Notes under the pieces: generated by a model
The model's input: the letters and a program-made list of their open reading frames with translations, nothing else
What the model was told of the DNA's origin: nothing
Databases searched by the model: none
Translations under genes and position numbers: made by a program
Shown here: positions 50,601 to 62,600 of the stretch, in pieces
Layout of the letters: the number at the start of each line of letters is the position of its first letter
Numbering within the stretch: the stretch's first letter is position 1
Assembly (NCBI RefSeq): GCF_018320785.1
Contig: NC_054877.1
Coordinates: 23,356,329-23,420,328 of the forward strand
Reading direction: 5' to 3'
DNA length: 64,000 nt
From: Cheilinus undulatus
Lineage: Eukaryota > Chordata > Actinopteri > Labriformes > Labridae

Positions 50601-53600
50601 TCTACCTGCAGACATAATGAAGTGTGTCTCTGCAGTAAAACAGAACAGCACTAAAGTGATGAGTTTAACCCAGCAGAAAGAGGGGCTGTAAACATGACAA
50701 ATGCCTGCTATTGATTTCAGGTTTAATTACTCCATGCAGCACTGACAAAGCCCATCTGATGCTGTTGTGAAGTGTAAATGGAACAAATTACACTTCATTG
50801 CCCATAAGAAACTGATAGCGTCGGCAGTTTGCATTGTTTACTTTGTGCTCACCATACGACAGGCCTTGATCAAATAAAAAAAATAGGTGCATGTATGAAG
50901 GATGAAACACTTTTGGGTATGAATAGGTTGAATAGAGAACAACTGAAATGATAAAAGTCAATCTATTTTAACTTGACACACCCTGTGTTAGTATATTTGA
51001 AATTAAGACTTGTATGTTTTATCTTATACTGCCATATACACATTCTCAATGGATTTTTAATAGCACTGACCAATATAACTCCTTTATAATAAGGGGAGCT
51101 ACAAGATCTTCACAGAGTGAAATATTAGGTCTGTATTTTTAGAAGAAATCTTTTCCATAAGAATATTTTGAAGCGTCTAACCATTCTGCTTCATGCACTG
51201 TGATTTCTGAATGCACACTGTGCTTATTATGTTATGCTAATGCAGACATTATGTGTGCTTTATTTGGTCGCAACGATTAAAGTGACCAATTTCCTTACAA
51301 CTTCACTCTCTGTGATCTTTTTATTTGCTGAGGAGTATTGTTGTTATATCATCTTATTCCGTCGACTGAAAAGACTAAACCCTTCTTTGCATGACTAACT
51401 TTTATCTGGCTAATGGGAGTTGTGTCTATGAGGAAGACTTCTAATTCTTAAATTGTCTCACGCCAACAACTTCTTTAAAGTTGCTGCACTTGGATGCATG
51501 GCGGCTTAAGCTCCATTGCCTTTTCTTGTTTTGAACTAATGCATTCTTGATCACCGTTTAATGAAACTATATACCACATGGCGATTTCACATTAGATAAG
51601 CCATGTGAAACCCCCATCAGCAAAGAGGCTCTGGCTGGGGCTGATAATCCTGCAGATGAAAACCTTACAATAAATAGGGGGTTCTCTTACAAAAGAGAGT
51701 TCAAATACATGCCATTTTGTGCACAGTGTGCTCCTGTTTTTAAAAGAGGCTATTTCTGATATTGTTATGAAAAAAAATCCAGACATTAAATGCTTATTTG
51801 ATATTTTAAACTGTGTGCTTACAGTGTAATTGCTATGTAAAATGTTGGCCTACAGGTAACAGAATGTGCACTGCATCTCACCATGACACGCATCATCAAA
51901 TTCATCCAGACAAAAGACTACAACAACAGTGAGTTGTCATTTGTGGGAAAAGCACTTAAACAAGATTGACCATGGCTTGTAATTTTAATTGCACACAGCT
52001 CTTTTCTCTGCATCTTAAGGGAAGTATTGTGACAAGCAATGTGCTGACACTAATCCACAAACAAATAAACAATGAGATGTTTTTTACAGCTTGTCTCACA
52101 GTATTTGACATGACAATAAGTCACATATTTAGAGAGTTGTACTGAATAACATTTTGGTACCTTGGTGTCTTCCATTTCTTGTTTCCTTGCTGTAACGTGA
52201 GCGGTGTGTGTCTGCATGGATCGCTGTGTTCGTTGTTGGCAGTTATTAATATCTGACTGCAAAGTGCTCATTATGAGAGCAGCTGATTTGTTTTTGGATT
52301 CCACCACATCAAAAACACTTCTGGGAGGAGGAATCAAACACAAACATGAAATCAGTTACCAAAAACATTTTCTGAAACTCAAATATATATGATTATTACA
52401 TTAGTGCAAGATGTGGCATGAATTTATACTCTCATTAAGGCATTTATACATGAAATACTCCACTTTTTATGATCAACCCAATAACTAAAGGAATACTTAA
52501 AACCATTATACCCCATTCCTCACTATACACTGTGATTGTAGTTTTTTCTTTTCTATGACTTACTGAAATTCTGCAATGACTTCTGGCATGCTTTCAGACA
52601 TTTTTTCCATTGAATCGGAAGCATCTCGGTAGTCTTGGCACTCCTTTGTAAGGTCACTGGTCCTGTTTAGGATGTTGTCATATCTCTTTATAGTGGCAGT
52701 TTCTAAATCCTGTAAAAGCAGTAACATTCGTGTTAAAAAAAATCAAGGAAAGTAAAAAGAAATAATTTAGAGGGCTTTTAGATGGGATTGTATTGCTCTA
52801 TAGCAAAAATAAAAATAAACCAAATATACAAAATTAATGATGATTAAAGACTCTATATAAAAGAAGTCTTCCTGAGCAAATGTCCTTGGACACAAAAAGA
52901 ACGATTTTATTTAAATCTTGAGTTTTCCTCTTACCTGAGCTTCTGTCAGCTGGTCACATTTGATTTTCTTCTCCTTGTCAAGGTTGGCTAATGTGTTCAT
53001 GTGTTCACACAGCATCCTGTCAAAATTTTCAGTCAACTGCTTGGTTTTCTACACAAACAAAAGATTTGTCTAAATGACAGTGAATTAAACCTTCCAAAAA
53101 ATTACTGGCAACACTCTAAGTAACTACAGACTTTTAGCATTAATGAAGCATTAGTAAAGCATTAGTTAAGTCATCATCCATAAAGCATTATTTATAATTG
53201 AGACATCATTTGTAAACTGAACTATGAATGCTTTATTGATGCATTAGTGACAAATTTGTAACAACTAGGGTTGTCAGCATTATTGCTTTAATTGTATTGT
53301 CATTATGGTTAGTTTAAAAACACACAGACAGCTCAGAGGACAGTCTCTACAACTTGTGATATTGAACATTCTGTTTTTTACTGTTAAATTACTTCTTTTT
53401 CAATCCATATCAAGTTCCTTTTATGTGGTTTAGTTGATGTTTTAATATTTGATCTACCAGAAGCTCAGTATTTCCTGTCAAAAGAAACATGAAGCCAATT
53501 AGCTATTACTAAGCAGTGGGGAAATGGTGGTTCTACATCCAGAAACAAGGTAATCAGGTCATCAAAACGAAGTTGCTGATTGGTTAAAATGGTCCAGCAT

Positions 53601-56600
53601 ATCCAGCTGCTCTTCCTTATCAGCTGGACATGTGTGCAAAAAAATCTAAAATTGAATTTGACATTTGAATCCTTAACGAAAAATTAACATTCAATTTTAG
53701 TGAGGAAAAATGTAGTTTAAAGTTTCTTTAAATTTAGTTCGAAACCTATAAGTTCAATTTCAAAAATTGTATTTCAGATTCAGTTTAGATGACAGAAATT
53801 GTAATTAACAGACTTAATTTCAATTATTCAAGTAGAGAAAATCAAATACAGATAAAAGAAATTCAACTTCAGTTTCTGCTGACATATATTTCTGCCCATA
53901 GATTAATTACGATCTACTACAGGCATTTTAGGATTAATCACGGTTAAAAAATTAATAGTGATTGATCACACACGAATGTCATTTCAAAATTTTGACCACC
54001 ACGAAAATACTTAATAGTTATCTTCTATGAAGCATTTCTAAATGCTTTGTATGTTATTCATTAGCACAGCTGTAAATGTTTTATTGATAAATCAGTGAAG
54101 CATTCATAACCTTAGCCCTTACCCTAACTGTACCCCTTTACCAATGCTTTACTAATCTATTAATAGAGCATTTAGAGCTGTGTTCATAAATGACAAATAA
54201 ATCAGTTAATGGTGCTTTTAAATGATGGGACAACCATGCACAATGATTGATAAAGTCAGACTTAAGTATTTACTTTCTTAATAGTGTGTAGTTATTGTAA
54301 AATGTTTTCAAAGTATCTTCCATGTTGATGAAGAATTATTTCAGTACCTCAACTTTCTCCTCTAGAGCTTTCATTGCTGAGGATGCATCATCAAATTCTT
54401 CCTGGAGTTTCTTGTTGGTTAGTGCTGAGCTCTTTTGGTGTTGATTCAATTTTTCATTTAAATCTGCACACTGACCCTGATGCAAAAGGAAATTAAGACA
54501 GAATATAACTTCTTTACAACACATACACAAGGGAAAAAAACTATTGAGTACTATAGCTGGAGTGGTATTGTGCACATTATGCAACAAATAAAGTCATGTA
54601 TTCAGACTAATGTAAAGCTCCTGATAGAAGTTTTTCACTGGTTATGAAACAAAAAAAAAATACATAATGATCCACAAAACACAAGAGAGAATATAAATGC
54701 CAAGACTACTTATTTTTTATATTCATTTTTAATGCCTAAAACAGCTGCTGTCGGTTAAGTGTCAGGCAAGGTGATTAATCTTACAGTATAGAAGAGGATT
54801 TGACTACATTTTACACAGCCCTGAGTCAAAGTGAATGGTATATTTGATGACTATAAGACAACAGGATATAATTTTAGTTGCAAGGAAATACACATGTTCA
54901 GTACAAGGTCAACAGCAAAAGTTTCTCACCTAATAAACCATTGTTTAACTCAAGCTAGTACACAGAACATATCAGTGTAATGCTTGTTCGTAAGTATTCT
55001 ACAACAATGTTAACTCAGTGTGCCCTCACTGCTCTACTGGCCCCACTACTGTCTTGCACAGCTTGACCCTGGAGGGTTTTGGTGTGCTATTTTCAAAACT
55101 TTGAACAAAAAGTTTAAATTGATATTTGCCCTCTGTTCGCAATTTTGTGCGTATAGAATTCCTCTTCCTTGTACTGCAGCTATGGCAGACACGGATGCTT
55201 TCCTGTTACTTTTGACCAGAACAAATTAAATTCAACAAGGGATGGTTAATAAAGGTGGCAACTGTTATTGACATCCCTCCAAGACCTGCCTATAAACCCA
55301 CCAGATTAGTATGAACAAAACTTGTACTGTCTATTAAAGTATGTGACCAAATAACTGGACCTGCAGAACCCAGCATGGTCATGTATAAATTTTGGACTTA
55401 CAGAATTCTCCTTTACAGTGTCCCTCTATATGTTCTTAAGTGTATCTGACATCCAGCTGTTGTATACATTTCTTATATTCATCTATTTAATCATTAAATT
55501 CTAATTTTCCTTTATTTCTTCATCATTATTTATTTACTTTAATGTCATTATCTTCTTATTTATTTTCTCTTTTGTTTGTCTCTTAAGGGAGTTAGGGTTT
55601 GAGTTGACAGGCAGGGGTCGGGGGAATTTATTTTATTAAGAATATCTTCGTGCTAGGTACTTTCAAAGCAACCAACACAGGTTTTCTTTCTCTGTTGTAC
55701 ATCCATCTATGAAAAATGACAAAACTAACCTAAGCCTTAATATTGTTCGGTTCTTTTTAACTTGTGTTTTATAAACTTCACCTCTAAACACAAATACAGT
55801 CCTATACAACTAAGCTGTTAAATAGAAAAAAAAATGTTTACAAATGAACTGTGGCTGGTAGTTTTGAAGTTAAACCATCTTTGCTGAGCTACTTTTACTG
55901 CTATTCTAAACTGTGTGAAGTGTACTCTTTGAGAATGAAATCACAGGGCTGTCTCATGGATTTACCTTGAGTTTCTCCAGGGAAGTCATCTGACTGGTCA
56001 GATCTTTGTTCAGGTTTTCAATCTCTTTCTGCACAACATAAAACACGAACTAAACATCACTGATGTAAGCATCAAGTATTTTCCATAAAAATAAATATGT
56101 CATTACTGACCCTGGCCTTCTGCTCTTCCATGAAGGTGAACTGTTCCAGCTCTTCTAGTTTAGTCTGGATGACACTGTGCTGGGCTACAACTCGGGTCAC
56201 TTCCTCCTCGGCCTTTTCCCACTGCTCGTCATTGTCAATGATTTTCTGGAGCATCTGCTTTCTCTCCTCACGCATCTGCCTCACTGCCTTCTCACTAAAA
56301 AAAGCACATACACAATAGTGATGCTAAACACACGTCTGGTATAGTACTGTATATAGTCACACTAGATCCAGTATTTATTATGTTCCCATAAGCTTTACTT
56401 TGACCTGGTACCTCTCAGAAAGTTTCCTCTTGTACTCCTCTACCTTATTTTCAAACTCCATGTTTTCTTGACAAAGAGCTGTAAAAGCATTGCGTTTTGA
56501 GAGGAGCTGCTCTTCTACGCAGGAAACCTCTGCTTCCCCACTGAGTCTCTGTGGATAACGTAACATATAGTGTGTCACTGCGTGAATGCACACGCAAAAC

Positions 56601-59600
56601 ACCTTACAGTGCCATGAATTTAAACATTATTAGCATGCATAGCTTCAGAGAGAGTCCAATCAGTCTGGCAGTTATGTGCAATGCTCTACTCAATGAACTA
56701 TCAAGACCCACATAAAAAGGTAAAGCACACCAACATTTTAAAGAAAGGATCACATTACTGTGTGTATACACTACGTACAGTTTTCTCTATGCGTTCTTGT
56801 AGGGAAGTTAGTTTATCTTTTGATTTCTTATTCTTCTGCATTTCTTCTTCAAGTTGAAATTTCAACTCCAAAACCTGTTTGAAAAGAAAGAAAGACAAAC
56901 AAAAGTTGGACCACAACTTCATATGGTTTAATCTAACAGTGGTTGTGGAGGATGTAATAACCGTGTCTTTTTCAGTTTTCTCCAGCTCTATCAGTTCAGG
57001 GATACGTTGTCTTATTGCTGCACATTCTTCCTCAGTGAGAGTGATCATCTTTCCAGCATCCTCTATTTCTGCACATATACCATTCTCAAGCATCTTCTGT
57101 GAGTTTAACTCCTCCCTGGAGAGAGAACAACAATAAATGTAAAATTAAACTAAAATTATACAACAAAGCAAAACGGTTTATTATGGCACAAACCAGTAGG
57201 TAATAAAGCTCTACAATTGAAAGATTTTGTTTTCTGTGTAAACGTTCACAAGTATGACTCTATGATTAGCTGTTAACATTAAAAGCTTGCAAACTCCATT
57301 GTTTGAAAACATCAGAGTATTGTGTTCAAACTATTTTGAAAGTCTGTTTGAAAACAGGTTATATACGGCTTAGGTAGAATGGTTTGTGATATCTTACTGG
57401 TGAAAGTCACAGTGTTGTTGCTATGATTAAATATACCTTTAACAATGATGCACAGCTTTGATTATTATTTCTCTATTTCTTTGTGATCCAAAAAAAATCT
57501 TCACTGAGGAATTAATTGGGATGCATTAAATTGGATTTTTGTTGTTGTTGGATGTGCCGATATTTACAAATTTAATTTAGTCAATACAAATAATCATACT
57601 GATATAAAAATGTAGTGCATACCTTAAACTGCAGTCCTTAAAGACACTTGAAAGTTTAGGAAATGAGGCTTAAATATAAAACTTCAGCTGACGCCCTTAA
57701 TTTGCACAGTTTTTCCAGAATGCCTTTTGGCATTAGACACTTTAACACCACTACCACTTGTAGTCCCTTAATCTTGAACGAATGTTCAAGATTAAAGTAT
57801 ATGAAAATAAAAAGCAAAATTGCATTGGATGAAGAAAATATAGCTTTATGAAAGTACTTAAACATATTGTTTTAAATATTTAAACATTAATTTGTATTCA
57901 AAAAGATATTTTTAGTTGAGGGAAGTTTCCACAGTGTAGTTTAACTTGAAATGTTAAGGCAACAGAAATGTGCAAGTAAAATTTTGTTAAATAACCCCCC
58001 CAAAAAAAAAAAAAACTAGGTACCTGCTACATGACAAATACTGGTTTTCAGTATTACTTAAGTTTTTAGGTAATTAGTTGACTTAAATATTTTTATTTCT
58101 ATTAACCTAATGGGGATTACAATCTAAACTATATATCTGAATTCAAGTCAACACAGAAAAAGTATTTCCACTTAAAAACTCTGACGTAATCAGTTTCAAA
58201 AAATATTTTGATCATTTTCAACTTGTCTGGTTTTCCAGTGTAGTATTACCAGATTTTACCTCCATAGTTGTGGCACCTTTCCTTCAATTATTTGGCTTCC
58301 TATCTTTTGGTAAAGTTCTTTACTATTTTTTTTTATTTACTCTGATTTATTTTCAGTCGTACGTAAGGAGAGCACAATCACTGTACTAGACTTGCTGAAT
58401 CAAAAGTATCTTCTCTTTTGCATTGTTCTAAAACATTGTTTTATAATTTCAGTGATATTTAATATCTAAATTCTACGGATGCAAAAATTGTCTGCATGAT
58501 ATTGGCATGGGCAGATTTTAAAATTTTGGAAAATATTTCCAACCAGAGGTCGCGTTTACCGAATATTCTCTGTCATTGAAAAATGTTTTTGAAGGATGAC
58601 AGAGAATTTTGAAGGCTATACGTTGACGGACTGGAATGATGAGGATGAGCCTGCATTTCAGCGCACACACACAGATGCATGGGCCTTTTCCATTTAGCAC
58701 ACATGGACTATCAAAGGAGGTTGTTTAATCTATTAAAAATCTTGTAGCCAGTGGGCTCTATCACTGACCTCGACACCGTAGATTTGTAAAAGCACGTCGG
58801 TCTCTGTGCTGGCAGCACTGAGAGGCTGCTGTAGGTGTCTCAGTACACAGGTCGGCATACAGAGTGTTAAGGCCTTTGCACAATGAGCCCATTTCATGTT
58901 GTTCTAATCGCGTCTGCACATTGATGCCATTTTATTCATTCCGTTTTTTTCGGAACAGGTTTGATTTTATACAAAAATTTCGTATCAGTCCAAGGTGACA
59001 GATGATTCAAAACAGTTCCCGCTGCTTCCAACTCGCTTGCTCACTACCGAAACCTCAGTTTGCTCATTTATCATGTGGATATCAACCATGGAAATATAAC
59101 AGAGAGATGGGTGATTGATGACTCAGATCTGCGCCTGTTGCTTTATTCTCTCTTGCTCGCTCACCACCACCCGACCCCCTCTCTCTCTCTCTCTCTCTCG
59201 CTCTCTTACTGAAACTTCACTTTAAACACTATAGTTTTCCTGTGTATTATGTGGATATCAACCATGAAAATGTAACAGATAAAGGCATATTTTTGTAGCC
59301 TACTGACGGGTCGTAACAGAGACAAAATTAAAAAGTTGTTCTCCATCTCTCCAGCTTGTCTCAGAGCTATGACGCATGAGCGTGCTGTATGAAGCTCTCT
59401 GTAAGGATGGATCCAGCGGGATTTTAAAGGAGTGACAGAGACACAGGCTCGCAGTACGAAACTATTTGCCACATTCTACAGATTTTCGCAGTCAAGGCAA
59501 ATACAAACGCACTTGACTCAGTGTGCAAGGTCAGAGTGTGACATTTTTTCAGATAAGACTCCTGTGGAGCAGACAAAAATGCGCACGGCTCCACAGTGCT

Positions 59601-62600
59601 GCCTTTTAACAACTTGTTACCAGCTGTGGTCGTCAAACTACAACATCTTGACACTAAAAATATCCTTAAAGCTGTACGTGATATCTTAAATGGCGCAGTT
59701 CATAGTTGCTTGCTTAAAGACAGGGATTGTTGCTCCACCGTCACTGTGTAAAAATGATGAGGAGTAAACGCTGTGCTGCTTCGTTCATCTTTCTCTCGGT
59801 GCCATTAAAATGCAGAACCTCAAAGACTGTGTTTTGAATATAAGTTTAGAAATGGTGCTTCATTAATTAAACACCAGAAATAAAGTCATATTGAATTATA
59901 TTATATTACAGATATTAAAGAGAAAATTATAATGACGGATTGTAAAATGGCATGACGAAATTTTTACGACCCTTTCCATCAAAATGACGGACAACAAAAA
60001 AGTCCAGCGCAACCTCTGTTTCCAATATATATCAGCTGTAAATCACAGCCATAGAATTACTGTCAAATAATTTGAGTACAATGACAGAAGATACTTAAAA
60101 TGGTTTAAAATAGAAATGTGTTCAGTCAACTCAGGAAAAAGAGTTGAAAACCGCTATTTTGGATTTAGTGAGTTAACTTTGTTTTTTAACAACCTTCAAC
60201 TGTTTGGTGTAATGGTGTAGATAGCTCTAGTGTCCATTGTCTTGTTACCATACTGTACATTTTAACTACTTAAAGAGGAAATACTCACAGTTTCTTTGCC
60301 AGCTGATTCTTCGTTGACATCAGCATATGATCCATTGACATCTTTTCATTGTTGGCTTCCAGCTCTATCTTTTTTAATTCTTTCTTCATCTGCATGAGAT
60401 TGTTCAGTATTTCTGAGTTTTCTTCATTTGCCTAAAGAAAGGGATGACAGTTTTTCTCAGATATTATTAGAAAAAATGCTGACACTGACAGCACTGTTTG
60501 ACTTTTGTCTAATTAAACCCTGTTTAAGGAGGTATTCTGAACTCAATACCAGATGGCCACAATAATTTTTTTTAATAAAGTAAGCCAAGTAAGTCCATTG
60601 CCTCCTTCAGGGGTCCTAAAGCTACACGTGTTTCGAAAAAAAGTTGACCTGTTGCTTGTGACCACTCTATTCCTTCCTCTTGACTGTGTTGGCACACTTT
60701 AATGTCGTATTTGTATGAAGACATTTAACTCGAGCTACAGCTAAGGCTGGATTGGGTCATTAGATTTGGATGTATCCTGACTTGAACAAAAGGAATTAAA
60801 CAGGAGACAAAGCTAAATGAAAAGTCAGGGAATTAAACAAACTTATTAGGATTCATCCTCTGGGGACTGTGACAGTCTGGACCAAATTTCATGGCGATTC
60901 AGTCAATTGTTAAAATGATTTCACTCTGGACCAAAGTGCTGGATGAACACTGGACCAATAGACCGACAAACATTGCAATCCCTGGTGCTGTGCTACTTGT
61001 GGATTAAAAAACAGAGTTAGAAAAGAGCAAATGGGCAGGAGAGATGGAGCAAGTATGTGCTCAATTCAGCATGGTTACTTGTTGATGTTAAAAATGTACA
61101 TGAATGAAGTGTAGCACTTATCTGTATGCTTTTACAAAGGAGACACAAGTGCCAGTGACCAGGGATTAAAATCTACGTGATCTTCCTCACATCAAACTTG
61201 GAAAGTAAAAACCCTGTCAATAAAATTTTGATACTGATACAACTGGACTTTAGTCTTATAACTAGATAGTTGATTTTTGGTAAAATATCAGCATAATTCA
61301 GCCCATCTGAGATAAGAAATACAAACATCAAAACAATCTTAAAGACAAAAAATGATCAAATTCAAGGTTACCTCAGCCTGTGCAGTGTTGATCTCATGTA
61401 TGATGCCTCGTTGTACTTCCATGTTTTCTTTTACAATGGGAATTTGCTTTTTAGCAAAGCTAATGTCCTCCTTCAAGCCCTGGTTTAACATCTCAGTGTG
61501 TGACATCTTCTCCTGGGCTTGAAAAAGTTTCTCTCTTTTCATTTTGAGCTGCCACTTTAGTTCAGAGATGTCTCTGTTACAAGCTTCATGCTCTGGAAAA
61601 AAGCAATATCAAAAGAAAGAATCAATTTTAAAAAGTTTATTCATTTTTGAACAGCAACAGCTCCATGGTACTTCAAGTTTCAAATACATCCTTGAGGAGA
61701 AGATAATGCCCCTTGGTCACTAACCTTTTTGGACGGCTAAGGAATGTTCTTGCTGCTTCCACAGTGAGATACTGTCTATTTTGTTCTCCAGGAAGCATTT
61801 TCTCTCCTTTTCTTTGCGTAGAGCTTCCTCTGCTGCCTGTCTATCAGCTTCTAGCCGCTCAGTCACATACACAACCTCTCCAAGGACATCATTTATTTTC
61901 ATCAATAGTGGAGGTAATGGATAACTTTCTAAAAAAAATGAAAAAAATAACTATTGTATCATCACTTTAATCTTCATGAACCAACACATAGTCGATAAAA
62001 CATCTTTATGTAAAGCTATTCAAACAGACTGAACAGCTAAAAAAAATTCTTGAAACAAGTTTACCACTCTTTCTGAAAGATCATTTTCCAGTATTTTTCC
62101 AGGACATTTAAGAGACAATTTAGCTTGTATGAATGAATGGTGTCAATACACCAATATGGTCCAAGTCTGATTCAAAAGATACAGGATTATGGCTACAACC
62201 ATGAACACTTGCATAGTAAAATGATGACGAGATGGCCATTGAATAATTCAAACATAAATGTAGATGTATAGCAATTCATTTGATGCTACAATAATGGTTT
62301 GGGCATTTCAAAACTGTTTTTTTTTTACTCTTATTTTCACTTGGAAATAAAGAAAAACTAGACTTTGTAAAAACCCAACAAGCGATAACATTTCATCTCA
62401 TTTATCAGTAATGGATTCTAAGAAGTACATTTTTTCAGGCCAAGAGCTGCCCCTAGCATGTGGTCTACGCTTATTACTGTCATCTATGAACTATCGTCAC
62501 TGTTTCAATCCTGACATAATCAAGCCCTCTCAAGAGACATTTTCAAGTTTTGAGAAATTTTGCATCATGAAATTATGACAATGTTTAAATATTTTTCCAG

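Larger units (their letters stand above)
48241..52160 (-). other. ccdc178 intron P-Q
   Basis: A 3.9-kb intron. The left third is a Tc1-like relic (48321-49557). The stretch 50640-50870 is unique-looking and might be conserved. The rest is AT-rich with nothing I can name. Confidence 0.75.
57116..60288 (-). other. ccdc178 intron G-H
   Basis: 3.2 kb, half of it the hAT-like element at 58544-60018. 57900-58255 is a reverse copy of the repeat at 39283, and 60131-60215 matches that repeat's other end near 39830. Confidence 0.75.
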
